This document shows positions 53,778-63,556 of a DNA stretch of 64,000 nt, piece by piece. Origin of the DNA: Mucilaginibacter aquatilis. Its GTDB lineage: Bacteria > Bacteroidota > Bacteroidia > Sphingobacteriales > Sphingobacteriaceae. Made by a program: the position numbers and the translations under genes. How positions within the stretch are numbered: the first letter of the stretch is position 1; each line of letters opens with the position of its first letter. Where the stretch lies: assembly GCF_009755275.1 (NCBI RefSeq), contig NZ_WQLA01000003.1, forward strand, positions 186,001-250,000, written 5' to 3'. Below the pieces are notes generated by a model. That model did not search any database, was not told the DNA's origin, and saw only the letters and a list, made by a program, of their open reading frames with translations.

Positions 53778-55922
53778 ATGGCCGAGCTTGACCTGCGTAT
53801 TGATTATTACCCAACACATGAGCATAAGGGCATAAAATATCGCCGTGGTCATGTGTTGCCTTTTGGTGCCACTATGGTACCTAACGGGGTTAACTTTTCG
53901 GTATACTCAAGCGCATCAACATCTTGTACGTTAGTAATGTTTGAAAGGGGTGAGGCATCGCCCTTCGCAGAGATTCCGTTTCCGGATGAGTTCAAAATTG
54001 GTAACGTTTACTGCATGATTGTATTTGATCTCGACTTTGAGAATTTGGAATATGGTTACCGCATGGACGGACCTTATGATCCAGCTAACGGCCATCGGTT
54101 CAATAAGGATACTATACTATCCGACCCATATGCCAAAGCTATTGGCGGCCGTGACACATGGTTGGCATTGCCGAATAAGGATGAAATGTATTCGTTTCGG
54201 TCGAGGCTTGTGTTTGAGGATTTTGACTGGGAGTATGACCGTCCGCTGCAAATTCCTATTGAAGACCTGGTAATATATGAAATGCATGTGCGCAGCTTTA
54301 CTATGCACCCGACATCGGGCGCTAAGTATAAGGGTACGTTCGCCGGCATACGCGAAAAAATTCCATATCTAAAGGAGCTTGGCATAAATTGTATAGAGTT
54401 AATGCCCATTTACGAATTTGATGAATGGGAACATAGCAAACTTCACCCCGAAACAGGTGAACAATTAGTGAACTACTGGGGTTACAGCACGCTCAATTTC
54501 TTTTCGCCTAAAGCGGGCTATGCTGCCAGTGGCAGGCTGGGTATGCAGGTTGATGAATTGAAAACGCTGATTAAAGACTTGCACAGCAACGGTATTGAGG
54601 TTTTTTTGGATGTTGTGTTTAACCATACCGCCGAGGGTGATCACCGCGGACCTGCCATATCTTTTAAAGGAATTGATAACAAAACTTACTATATGCTTAC
54701 GCCCGAAGGTTATTACTTCAATTTTTCGGGAACTGGTAACACGCTTAACTGCAACAACCCGGTGGTGCGCAACATGGTATTGGATTGTTTACGTTACTGG
54801 GCTTCGGAGTACCACATTGACGGCTTTAGATTTGATTTGGCAGCAATTTTAGGAAGGGCACCTGATGGAAGTCCGCTGAATAACCCGCCATTGTTAGAGT
54901 CACTGGCGTTTGACCCTGTGTTGGCTAATTGCAAGCTTATTGCAGAAGCCTGGGACGCGGGTGGATTGTACCAGGTAGGTAATTTTCCGGCGTACGGTCG
55001 TTGGGCCGAATGGAATGGTAAATACCGCGACAATGTGAGGAAATATCTTAAAGGCGATGCAGCAATGGTTGGCCACTTAGCCCAGGCAATACAAGGTTCG
55101 CCGTGGATGTACCCAACGCGAGGCACTACCGCCGGTATAAATTTTATAACCTGCCATGATGGGCTTACTTTGTATGACTTATTTGCATACAACACTAAAC
55201 ATAATTACGCAAACGGGGAAGACAATAACGATGGCTGCAGCAATAACGAAAGCTGGAACTGTGGCTACGAAGGCGAAACAGTTATAGAAGAGGTAATTGC
55301 CTTGCGGCACCGGCAAATGAAAAATGCGCTCACCATATTGTTAGTAAGCCAGGGCGTACCCATGATTTATATGGGCGACGAGATGGGCCGCACACAACAT
55401 GGTAACAATAATGCTTACTGTCATGATAACGATATAAACTGGCTAAACTGGGAACTCAAAAACGAGAACGCCGATTTATTTGTTTTTGCAAAGCATGTAA
55501 TTGCCTTTCGCAAAGCACACCCTGTGCTGCGCAATCGTAATCACTTTACGCATACCGATTACATGCACACCGGCTTTGCCGATATAACCTTTCACGGTGT
55601 GAAACCCTTCCAATGCGATTTTTCGGCTGATAGCAGGGTGTTTGCTTGCATGCTTAACGGGCAGTATGCTAAAAACGGCACCTGTTTGGATGATTATATT
55701 TATATAGCCACCAACTCATCGTGCGAAGCATTTAAATTGGAATTGCCTTTACTGTCCAACGGTATGTGCTGGCATACATCAGTCAATACTGGAATAGTTG
55801 ATGCACCTTGCCATTTTGATATAGGCAACGAGCCTGTTATCCAAAACACGGTACAATATGTTTTGGGCCCGCGTTCAGTAATTGTATTACTAGGTAAACT
55901 TAAAAATACTAACCCATTGTAA
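53778..55922 (+). CDS. glgX: Glycogen debranching enzyme (GlgX/isoamylase type, GH13)
   Basis: GlgX cuts alpha-1,6 branches from glycogen or limit dextrins in the cytosol. The 714 residues contain a CBM48 domain (about 25-130; GATMVPNGVNFSVYSSAS), then a GH13 barrel with IEVFLDVVFNHTAEGDHRGP, DGFRFDLAAILGR (nucleophile Asp near 350), LIAEAWDAGG (acid Glu near 390) and NFITCHDGLTLYDL (Asp near 460), and a C-terminal beta domain. The start is the ATG at 53778, one base after the STAS stop; a TTG at 53733 inside the STAS gene is unlikely. A second STAS gene follows after 9 bases. No other glycogen gene is visible in the window, so this metabolic enzyme is set inside a signalling operon. Confidence 0.94.
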   Translation: MAELDLRIDYYPTHEHKGIKYRRGHVLPFGATMVPNGVNFSVYSSASTSCTLVMFERGEASPFAEIPFPDEFKIGNVYCMIVFDLDFENLEYGYRMDGPYDPANGHRFNKDTILSDPYAKAIGGRDTWLALPNKDEMYSFRSRLVFEDFDWEYDRPLQIPIEDLVIYEMHVRSFTMHPTSGAKYKGTFAGIREKIPYLKELGINCIELMPIYEFDEWEHSKLHPETGEQLVNYWGYSTLNFFSPKAGYAASGRLGMQVDELKTLIKDLHSNGIEVFLDVVFNHTAEGDHRGPAISFKGIDNKTYYMLTPEGYYFNFSGTGNTLNCNNPVVRNMVLDCLRYWASEYHIDGFRFDLAAILGRAPDGSPLNNPPLLESLAFDPVLANCKLIAEAWDAGGLYQVGNFPAYGRWAEWNGKYRDNVRKYLKGDAAMVGHLAQAIQGSPWMYPTRGTTAGINFITCHDGLTLYDLFAYNTKHNYANGEDNNDGCSNNESWNCGYEGETVIEEVIALRHRQMKNALTILLVSQGVPMIYMGDEMGRTQHGNNNAYCHDNDINWLNWELKNENADLFVFAKHVIAFRKAHPVLRNRNHFTHTDYMHTGFADITFHGVKPFQCDFSADSRVFACMLNGQYAKNGTCLDDYIYIATNSSCEAFKLELPLLSNGMCWHTSVNTGIVDAPCHFDIGNEPVIQNTVQYVLGPRSVIVLLGKLKNTNPL

Positions 55923-55931
55923 AATAACACT

Positions 55932-56255
55932 ATGGCTTTTATAATTACATCAGAAATAAGCGAAGGAATTGCTAAATTAACCCTGTCAGGTTCGCTTGAC
56001 TCTTCATCGGCATCATTGATGCAGGTTGAGATACAAAAGGTAGCTACGCAGGCACCGTCTGCCTTGGTACTTTACATTAGCGAACTTGAGTTTATGTCAT
56101 CAGCCGGTTTGCGCATGCTCATTTTTGCCAAGCAAAAGTTAGGTACATCGGTGCAAATTTATATAGTACAACCGCAGGGCCAGATAGTGGATACCCTGCA
56201 AATGACCGGCATAATACACAGCGTACATATTGTTGATAATTACCCAGCCCAATAA
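55932..56255 (+). CDS. STAS-domain anti-sigma-factor antagonist, second copy
   Basis: This is a 107-residue STAS domain. LVLYISELEFMSSAGLRMLI has S57 at the phosphorylation position. It shares the SSAGLR core with the copy at 53447 but little elsewhere, so the two are diverged paralogues with perhaps different partners. It starts 9 bases after glgX and ends 3 bases before the RsbW-like gene, the classical antagonist-kinase order. Confidence 0.88.
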   Translation: MAFIITSEISEGIAKLTLSGSLDSSSASLMQVEIQKVATQAPSALVLYISELEFMSSAGLRMLIFAKQKLGTSVQIYIVQPQGQIVDTLQMTGIIHSVHIVDNYPAQ

Positions 56256-56258
56256 GCC

Positions 56259-56693
56259 ATGGATAAAATGGTTAAAACGTTTGCGGCTACGCTTGATTCA
56301 CTTGAGCCAATAAGGAATTTTATTGCGGAACATTGTGTTGAGGTAAATCTCAATAAAAAGCAAACTTACGGGCTTTGCCTGGCGGTGGACGAAATTGCAA
56401 CTAATATCATAAACTACGGTTATCCGGCTACAGGTGCATCAAACGGGCAAATAGAGGTTCATGTGCAAACTAATTTTAGTGATCAGTTAAAGGTTACGTT
56501 GATTGATACTGCAACACCATTCAACCCGTTGCAACACTTAACACCTGAAGAGGCAGACCTCAATATACCACTTGAGGAGCGCCCTATTGGAGGCCTTGGT
56601 ATAGTGTTGGCCCGGCAAAGCGTTGATGATTTTAATTACGAGTATAAAGATGGCAGTAATTACAATATTTTTGTAATTAACGCACAGGCTTAA
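56259..56693 (+). CDS. RsbW-like anti-sigma/serine kinase (GHKL ATPase)
   Basis: This is a 144-residue HATPase_c_2 protein. The N box reads CLAVDEIATNIINYGYP (E45, N49). The G1 box is LIDTATPFNP, with Ala replacing the usual Gly of DxGxPF, and the G2 box is PIGGLGIVLARQSVDDFNYE. It is predicted to phosphorylate the STAS serines and to bind a client protein when they are phosphorylated. In Firmicutes the client is a sigma factor; none is seen here. It is followed after 22 bases by the nSTAND gene. Confidence 0.87.
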   Translation: MDKMVKTFAATLDSLEPIRNFIAEHCVEVNLNKKQTYGLCLAVDEIATNIINYGYPATGASNGQIEVHVQTNFSDQLKVTLIDTATPFNPLQHLTPEEADLNIPLEERPIGGLGIVLARQSVDDFNYEYKDGSNYNIFVINAQA

Positions 56694-56715
56694 AGCCTTT
56701 TCACAATTATATATA

Positions 56716-59700
56716 ATGAGTAAAACCAGGTATACAGTTAATCCGTTCCCCGGCATCAGAAATTTTGAGCCGGATGAAGATTACCTGTTTTTTGGGCGCG
56801 ATAAGCAAATTGATGATATAACGCAGCTGCTTACAGCTACCCGCTTTTTGGCACTCATTGGATACTCGGGTAGTGGTAAATCATCGCTCATTAAAGCAGG
56901 TATTATACCCGCTATCACCAAGCAAAAAAATAATATAATACCTGCCGGGGGGTGGACCACCCTTTACTTCCGACCTGATGGTAACCCTTTTCACTCATTT
57001 GCCGATACCCTTATTAATGTTGCCGGCGATAATAACTACAGTGATGAGGAAAATCACGTAAAGTTAACTGCCGACTATTTGAAAAACCAGGCAGGAAGTT
57101 TAACAAACGTTTACAAAACATACAAAAATGTCAACGAAAAAAACTGGCTCATTGTAATTGACCAGTTTGAAGAGGTATTCCGTTTTAGGAATAATCATGA
57201 GGTTGATGATCATGATGATTCACAGGCATTTATTAACCTGCTGTTATCGGGTTTGGCTGATTCAGAATTGCCTGTATATATCATGATATCCATGCGGTCA
57301 GACTTTTTAGATAACTGTACCGAGTTTGAAGGATTGCCCGAAGCCATTAATAAGGCGTCGTACCTGTTACCTAAAGTTAACCGAAAAGGAATTTTTGAGA
57401 TTATTACACAGCCGGTAGCTGTTTGTAACGCTCAAATTACGGCCGATTTGGTAAGCATGTTGATGAGCGACTTAAGTGACAACCTTGATCAGCTCCCTGT
57501 TTTGCAGCACGCTATGATGCGTACGTGGGATTATTGGAAGCAGCATGAATCGGCCGATACTGAAATTGATGTAAGTCACTACGAAGCCATTGGTACAATG
57601 GAAGCGGCTTTATCTATACATGCTGAAGAAATTTACAATCACTTAAACGAGCGTAAACAAAAAATTGCCGAAAGAATATTTAAGGCTCTTACTGATGTGA
57701 CAACCAACAGCAAGGGTACCCGCAGGCCTGCACAGCTTTGTGAGTTAATTGAACTCACCGGCGCTCCTGAGCGGGAAGTGGTGGACGTAATTGATGAGTT
57801 TCGCGCACCTGGGCGTGCATTTTTAATGCCTGTGTACACCGTGGGACTTGAAGAAGATACCGTTGTTGATATTGCACATGAGAGTATTATGCGGGTTTGG
57901 ACCCGTTTAAACGAGTGGGTTTATGCCGAAGAAAAATCAGCAGAGCTATATACCCGTTTATCCAAATCAGCAGATTTGTATCAGCAGGGTAAAGCCGGCT
58001 TATGGGTTGATCCTGATTTGGCCCTGGCCGTTAAGTGGCAACAAACCACTAATCCTACCGTGGCATGGGCTAAACGCTATGACCCTGCCTTTGAGCGGGC
58101 CATGTCGTTTTTAGAATACAGCAAAAAGGAAAGCCACTTTAAAACAGAACAACGTGCCCGCAAACAGGCTAATGAACTAAAGCGGGCCCGCCGCACGGCT
58201 ATCATACTGGGTACAGCATCCATCTTATCAATTCTTTTACTGGTTTTTGCTTTAAATTTAAAGTTTAAGGCCGAGTCAAGTGAAAAGCGGGCTTTGGAAA
58301 ACGAGAAGCAAATGAAGGTTGAGGGTGCCGAGGCCGACATGCAACGTAAACAGGCAGTGCTGCAGCAAAAAATTGCAGAACAACAGCAAAGCATCGCCTC
58401 ACAGCAGCAAAGCCTGGCCGAAGAGCAAAAGTTAACCGCTATAAGTGAACGTCACAATGCCGAGCTGCAAAAGCAGGTTGCACAATCGCAAACACGTGAG
58501 GCTAACTTGCAGCGGCAACAAGCAATTTACCAAAAGCGGCAGGCCGATACTGCACGCTTAGCGGCAGTTGACTCGGGTAAAGTTGCACAGCGCCAGCGTG
58601 ATAATGCTATTATATCACGACGCGAGGTGGAAACCTTACGTATGCTTTCGGAAGCCCGCTCAATTGCATTTAAGTCAAATCAACTATCCGGAGATTCGCA
58701 AAAGGACACGCTGAGTATGCAAATGGCATTTTTGTCGTATGTAATTAACCGCGAGTACGGTGGTACAGGTCAAAACCGTGCGGTATATGATGCCTTAAAA
58801 GCCCAGCTAAACCGCTATTACAGCAAAGTGCTGCGTTATACTTACGGTGTTAAATCAAACCCTACAGGTTACGATTTTAGGAGCGTAGTCTTTATAAACA
58901 ATTCTGACTTTTTCACAGCCGGCGACGATGGAACCATCAAGCAATGGACTATCACAAATGCTCCGGTTCAAATCAAGGCTGTAAAATCAAGTAAAAGTAT
59001 CGGGCAAAGCATAAACGCAATAGTACTATCACCCGATAAAAAATTCCTGTTGAGCCGTTCGGTAGCTGGTACAGTCAATTTGTGGAATGCCGCTACTTTA
59101 GCCCCGCTGGCAGTTACGTTGCCAAATGCAACCAAGGCTCAATTTGTAACCTTTTTACCTGCCACAAACGGCTACCGCTTTATGGTTAAAAGTGATAAGT
59201 ATGCCAGTATTTATACGCACGACAAAAACGGCTCAAAGCTTTTTAACCGCTATCTGCTTTGCAAGGCTTCAAACGACAATGCATCAACAGGTGGCGCGGT
59301 ACAAATAAAAAAGGATGGCGCCAATGTTTATGTATCGCAAGGAATGGCAGCCTGCCAGCTTACTTTTAATAACGATGGTGACCTTATATCTCAAAACGTT
59401 GCGTTTACCATGCGCGACAAAATCAGCAGCATGAACATTAGTAATGACAACGATATACTTGCTGTTGGTACTGACGGCGGCAATATTGATATGTATGATA
59501 TAAGTGGTGCCAAGCCTGCGTTAGACCTGCGTTTAAACAACCATGCTTCGCGCATTACTGGTATAACCTTCAACCGGGATCAAAGCACGCTTGCTTCCGG
59601 CTCTTTAGACAATACGGTGCGACTTGTTAAGTGGAAATCAAGAAAAGAGGATAAAGGCGAAGACCTGATATTTCAGGACCGTAAGGGATGGGTACGCAAC

Positions 59701-59967
59701 ATCGCTATGTCGCCCAATTACCGGTACGTATTATCAGTTGGACAATCAGGCCTTATGCAACTTTGGCCCCTTACCGAGCGTGTTGCATTGCGCGAGCTAA
59801 CCGGTATTGAAGCTAACAAAAAAGTTATTACAGGTGACCTGGACGAGCGTGAACTTGAAAAGGAAATTGGTGCAGATGTTTATAGAAAATTATGGCTTGG
59901 GAAGTACAAAAACTTCAGAGCTTTTTGGATGGCTATGACCAGTAAATATTTAAACGGAACAGCATGA
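56716..59967 (+). CDS. nSTAND-type NTPase with coiled coil, membrane helix and WD40-like repeats
   Basis: This is a 1083-residue modular protein. The N-terminal nSTAND1 domain begins NPFPGIRNFEPDEDYLFFGR. Walker A is GYSGSGKSS (49-57), Walker B IVIDQFEEVFRF (near 147-158), with winged-helix-like parts to about residue 420. One membrane helix (TAIILGTASILSILLLVFAL, near 494-513) is followed by about 130 residues of Gln/Glu/Arg-rich coiled coil. From about 700 to 1030 there are degenerate WD40 blades, such as GDDGTIKQWTITN, LSPDKKFLLSRSVAGTVNLW and FNRDQSTLASGSLDNTVRLV. It looks like a membrane-bound signal hub with cytosolic ATPase and a propeller on the other side or re-entering. The next gene overlaps its stop (ATGA). 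Confidence 0.85.
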   Translation: MSKTRYTVNPFPGIRNFEPDEDYLFFGRDKQIDDITQLLTATRFLALIGYSGSGKSSLIKAGIIPAITKQKNNIIPAGGWTTLYFRPDGNPFHSFADTLINVAGDNNYSDEENHVKLTADYLKNQAGSLTNVYKTYKNVNEKNWLIVIDQFEEVFRFRNNHEVDDHDDSQAFINLLLSGLADSELPVYIMISMRSDFLDNCTEFEGLPEAINKASYLLPKVNRKGIFEIITQPVAVCNAQITADLVSMLMSDLSDNLDQLPVLQHAMMRTWDYWKQHESADTEIDVSHYEAIGTMEAALSIHAEEIYNHLNERKQKIAERIFKALTDVTTNSKGTRRPAQLCELIELTGAPEREVVDVIDEFRAPGRAFLMPVYTVGLEEDTVVDIAHESIMRVWTRLNEWVYAEEKSAELYTRLSKSADLYQQGKAGLWVDPDLALAVKWQQTTNPTVAWAKRYDPAFERAMSFLEYSKKESHFKTEQRARKQANELKRARRTAIILGTASILSILLLVFALNLKFKAESSEKRALENEKQMKVEGAEADMQRKQAVLQQKIAEQQQSIASQQQSLAEEQKLTAISERHNAELQKQVAQSQTREANLQRQQAIYQKRQADTARLAAVDSGKVAQRQRDNAIISRREVETLRMLSEARSIAFKSNQLSGDSQKDTLSMQMAFLSYVINREYGGTGQNRAVYDALKAQLNRYYSKVLRYTYGVKSNPTGYDFRSVVFINNSDFFTAGDDGTIKQWTITNAPVQIKAVKSSKSIGQSINAIVLSPDKKFLLSRSVAGTVNLWNAATLAPLAVTLPNATKAQFVTFLPATNGYRFMVKSDKYASIYTHDKNGSKLFNRYLLCKASNDNASTGGAVQIKKDGANVYVSQGMAACQLTFNNDGDLISQNVAFTMRDKISSMNISNDNDILAVGTDGGNIDMYDISGAKPALDLRLNNHASRITGITFNRDQSTLASGSLDNTVRLVKWKSRKEDKGEDLIFQDRKGWVRNIAMSPNYRYVLSVGQSGLMQLWPLTERVALRELTGIEANKKVITGDLDERELEKEIGADVYRKLWLGKYKNFRAFWMAMTSKYLNGTA

Positions 59968-62717
59968 TAAAATACTTACTTTGCTGTTTATTAGTTCCTT
60001 GTATGTGCTTATCTCAGGTAAAGGCTCAAAAAGCCGATACCTGTGCCAGTAGGCTCGCTATTGCCCGCGATATGTATGACGGCGGCAAACTCAACGATGC
60101 TTTAAAGCTGGTTGAGGAGTTTTATAAGTGCTCCGGTCAACGTACCAGCGAATACTATAAGCTTAAGGCAAAAATTTACCTTGCTTTGGATTCTAACAGC
60201 TATTCGTTACGTAATATTACTGAATACGTAAAATCAAAACCAGGGAATTATGTAACTGATGATGACCCGGCCGTTTTTAAAAGCATGGTGCAATACGTGC
60301 AAGATAGTTTAGCCGAACGCCAGATATCATCCGTATCCAAACGCCCTGAAGACATTGACCTTACACCGGCATCAGTAATTGTTGTTAAATATGCTGATAT
60401 GGTTAAACGTGGATATGGAAACCTGGTTGATTTGCTTAGTGATTTGCCTGGCTTTAATATATCACGCACCAACTCTGTAACCTATGCCAATATCTATCAG
60501 CGCGGTTTCAGGCAGGAGAATACTGAGCGTACACTGTTCATGATTGATGGTGTTGAGGAGAACGACGTATGGTCAAACATTGCTTATATATCACGGCAGT
60601 ACCCTCTTACAAACATCAGCGAAGTGGAGGTTATCTACGGTCCTGCTTCAACACTTTACGGCCCTCGTGCCTTCGTAGGGGCTATTAATATTATTACAAA
60701 GTCATATAAAGATCTTACCCAAACCAAGTCGCAACCTTTTACTGCCGGTACAGATAGTGCCGCTTTAGGCTTACATGCTACTGCAAATCTTTCGTACGGA
60801 AGCTACAATACGCGTAATCTTGATGTAACCATCGGTGGAAAAACCAGCAACTTTACTTACATGCTTTCGGGCGCTTACTATCAGTCCAACGAACGCAACC
60901 TCGATTTTCAAAGCTTTTACCAATACGGACCGCAACAGGTTGATAAGATTAGCAATGCAACCTATGCTGCCAATCTTAACCGTTTATCTTACACTGGTAC
61001 ACAGGCGGCTGTTGATGCTGCCATAGCACGTTACGGCGCTGGAAATTTCGTAAGTACCAGAAATGCTGATGGCAGTTATACGGCACGCGTTAACCCTGCT
61101 GCAATAAATACGCTTATTGATAGGGCGCGAGCCGCCGATAAGGCAACGCTCTCATCAAACGTAAATGGTAACCCTTGGAGTTATGCAAACTCAGCAGCCG
61201 ATTGGTTTGTAAGCGGCAAGGTACGTTCTGATAACTTTGAAGCCGGTTTCCGTACCTGGAAGTTAAAGGAAAGTTTTAATTATTATCAAAGCCTCTATGC
61301 AGCCGGAACAAAAAATGGCAGTGCATGGGCGCCCATCAATACAACGCTGTATACTACCTATGATAAACGCTTTGAAAATATTACATTTTCCAACCTTACT
61401 TCCTATGAAATATCGGGTTTAGATAAAGCGTCTAATTTGGTTACCGCCAATACGTTTTATAGTGAGACAAGCAGATTGTCGTTATTTAACCTTATTGAGC
61501 CAACAACACTGATTGACGGCAATATGAATGCCTTTAGTAACCGCTTTTACTATTACAAAGGGCAGCAGTTCAGAACTGATAGTAAGGTAACTTACGCCAA
61601 AAATAAGTTTTCAATACTAGGTGGTTTTGAATACAGATACAGCCAGTTACAAGGCGATTATCTTACGTATACCAATTTTGCCACTGCCGAGCCAATTGAT
61701 CAAAGTAACGTTGCTTATGCGCAGGAACAAGGCACTACAGCCACCTTGCCTCGTGGCGGAAACCAATACAACACCATGGACATTGGTGTGTATAGTCAGG
61801 CTACTTACCAGCTTAAAGATTCGCTATTATATGCCACTGCCGGCGGGCGTTTTGATTACAACCGCATTAATACCAATGCAGGTTTTGGGCAGGTGTTTTC
61901 ACCAAAGCTAGCTTTGGTTGCCTCTCTTAAAAAGGCGGTTTTAAAATTGATATATTCCCAAGGTATTCAAAACCCATCACAATTTACTAAGTTCTCAACC
62001 AGCACAACCCGTAATGCCAACCCAACGCTGCGTGCCGAAAAAATTCGCAACTATGAATTTATAGTACTGAACAAACACGGTGTAAACGCTATTAATTGGG
62101 ATTTATCTGTAGCATACTCGTCAATAATTGACGCTGTTTCGAGTGGGCCTGACCCTAATAACGCTGGGCGCACTATAAATCAAAATAATGGACAGTACAC
62201 CATTTTTACCGGTCAAGGTAACCTACTATATCATCCCCAGCAATCACACTGGGATGCTTATTTCAATGTAACGTACACGCGTGCAAGGCAAACAGCAAAC
62301 AGTTCGGTGATTGATTTTCAAAAGCAAATTATAGCCGACATCGCTCCGTGGAAATTCAATGCCGGGGTAAATTACGCCTTTAACCTAAGTCAAAGTGCAT
62401 TCAACATTAACCTTCGCGGAAATTACGTTGACGCTAAACCGGTTGGCGAGGGGACCACTGTACCAGCTAACGCAGGTGTAGATGGCACTAACTACATTCC
62501 CCGCTTCGTACTATTCAATTCTGCATTAACCTATCAAAATAAACGCTATAACTGCTTTACGCTGCAATTTGTAGTTAACAACATCCTAAATACGCTGTAC
62601 TACAACCCCGGGCCGCGTAATGCCAACGCTAACTTTACTACCGCCATATCGGGCTTTGTACCGTATGTGGCTCAACGTGACCGAAACTTCTTAATCACTC
62701 TAAAATTTAACCTATGA
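59964..62717 (+). CDS. TonB-dependent outer-membrane receptor with TPR-like N-terminal domain
   Basis: This 917-residue receptor has a signal peptide (IKYLLCCLLVPCMCLSQVKA). Residues about 25-110 look TPR-like (SRLAIARDMYDGGKLNDALK, YYKLKAKIYLALDS) instead of the common carboxypeptidase-like domain. The plug spans about 125-250 (LVDLLSDLPGFNISRTNSVT, RTLFMIDGVEEND, VEVIYGPASTLYGPRAFVGA) and a 22-strand-type barrel follows to the end (RNFLITLKFNL). There is no SusD gene. Its ATG overlaps the nSTAND stop, and its stop overlaps the methyltransferase start. Such coupling suggests a fixed ratio with the nSTAND protein. Its ligand is unknown. Confidence 0.9.
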   Translation: MIKYLLCCLLVPCMCLSQVKAQKADTCASRLAIARDMYDGGKLNDALKLVEEFYKCSGQRTSEYYKLKAKIYLALDSNSYSLRNITEYVKSKPGNYVTDDDPAVFKSMVQYVQDSLAERQISSVSKRPEDIDLTPASVIVVKYADMVKRGYGNLVDLLSDLPGFNISRTNSVTYANIYQRGFRQENTERTLFMIDGVEENDVWSNIAYISRQYPLTNISEVEVIYGPASTLYGPRAFVGAINIITKSYKDLTQTKSQPFTAGTDSAALGLHATANLSYGSYNTRNLDVTIGGKTSNFTYMLSGAYYQSNERNLDFQSFYQYGPQQVDKISNATYAANLNRLSYTGTQAAVDAAIARYGAGNFVSTRNADGSYTARVNPAAINTLIDRARAADKATLSSNVNGNPWSYANSAADWFVSGKVRSDNFEAGFRTWKLKESFNYYQSLYAAGTKNGSAWAPINTTLYTTYDKRFENITFSNLTSYEISGLDKASNLVTANTFYSETSRLSLFNLIEPTTLIDGNMNAFSNRFYYYKGQQFRTDSKVTYAKNKFSILGGFEYRYSQLQGDYLTYTNFATAEPIDQSNVAYAQEQGTTATLPRGGNQYNTMDIGVYSQATYQLKDSLLYATAGGRFDYNRINTNAGFGQVFSPKLALVASLKKAVLKLIYSQGIQNPSQFTKFSTSTTRNANPTLRAEKIRNYEFIVLNKHGVNAINWDLSVAYSSIIDAVSSGPDPNNAGRTINQNNGQYTIFTGQGNLLYHPQQSHWDAYFNVTYTRARQTANSSVIDFQKQIIADIAPWKFNAGVNYAFNLSQSAFNINLRGNYVDAKPVGEGTTVPANAGVDGTNYIPRFVLFNSALTYQNKRYNCFTLQFVVNNILNTLYYNPGPRNANANFTTAISGFVPYVAQRDRNFLITLKFNL

Positions 62718-63541
62718 ACACCGCGCCTGTAAATGCTTATGAAGTGCGTAACGCTGATTATTCTGTTGTTCATGCCGAATCGGAAGTTGACTTTGATCAA
62801 TTCATTAAGGTCTTAAACATTAATGATGGCGATAAAGTAATTGATGTTGGTGGTGGTTACGGATCAATTTTTTTGCGTTTACTACCCCGGCAACCTCATG
62901 TCAACTTTGAGTACGATTTGTTAGACGGCGGTATGCTGCAACTAAAAAAAGGCGAGGAGCGGATAAGTGCATCACTTCAGCAACACAATAATCAGTCGGT
63001 GGTAAGATATCTGCATCAGGATGCTACAGAGCTAAACTTGCAAAGTAACTATTATGACTTGGTGATATGTAAAATGTTTTTGCATGAGATACCTGCAATT
63101 CATCAAAAAGCTTTGATAAATCGATTATTTGAAATTGTTAAACCGGGCGGCAGGCTTGTTGTGTGGAACCCTGATTTGCAGGAGAGCGATTATAAGTTTT
63201 ATACCAGTGTAATCCGTAAAAAAGATGAGCTTGCCGGATATCAGTCGTTAGTCCAAAACCGGCATTTTCTGCTCAACGCCGATTTCTGTGGCTTAACACA
63301 TGAGGCTGGATTTACGAGCATACAAAAGCAACTCACCTTCGACTATCATTTGCACACCCGAAACCGACTCAATGAGGAGTTTTTTGGTGATAAGCAAAAG
63401 CTTAAAGATTGGAACGACTACATTTTGCAAATTGCAAAGGATCTGGACATAGCTACACGCACCGAACTTAAAATTAAAAGCTTGGATGATAACGTGTATA
63501 TCAATTTTAAACGCAGTGTTTATTCCTTAATAAAACCCTGA
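62714..63541 (+). CDS. Class I SAM-dependent methyltransferase
   Basis: These 275 residues have motif I in DKVIDVGGGYGSIFLRLLPR near residue 41, motif II-like YDLLDGGMLQLKKG, and YDLVICKMFLHEIPAIHQKA with the following KPGGRLVVWNPDLQESD region. The C-terminal half (YKFYTSVIRKKDELAGYQSL) is helical and not assigned. It starts in the ATGA overlap with the TonB receptor gene and ends 15 bases before the transporter gene. Substrate unknown. Confidence 0.85.
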   Translation: MNTAPVNAYEVRNADYSVVHAESEVDFDQFIKVLNINDGDKVIDVGGGYGSIFLRLLPRQPHVNFEYDLLDGGMLQLKKGEERISASLQQHNNQSVVRYLHQDATELNLQSNYYDLVICKMFLHEIPAIHQKALINRLFEIVKPGGRLVVWNPDLQESDYKFYTSVIRKKDELAGYQSLVQNRHFLLNADFCGLTHEAGFTSIQKQLTFDYHLHTRNRLNEEFFGDKQKLKDWNDYILQIAKDLDIATRTELKIKSLDDNVYINFKRSVYSLIKP

Positions 63542-63556
63542 TTTGTTCGGTAATCA

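Noticed and set aside
54794..55195. Antisense open frame of 133 codons within glgX
   Set aside because: It lies fully inside GlgX catalytic motifs and shows no domain.
56716..59967. nSTAND protein as part of a known antiphage defence system
   Set aside because: No effector domain (nuclease, TIR, protease) is seen, and the neighbours are signalling, glycogen and receptor genes; kept only as a hypothesis.
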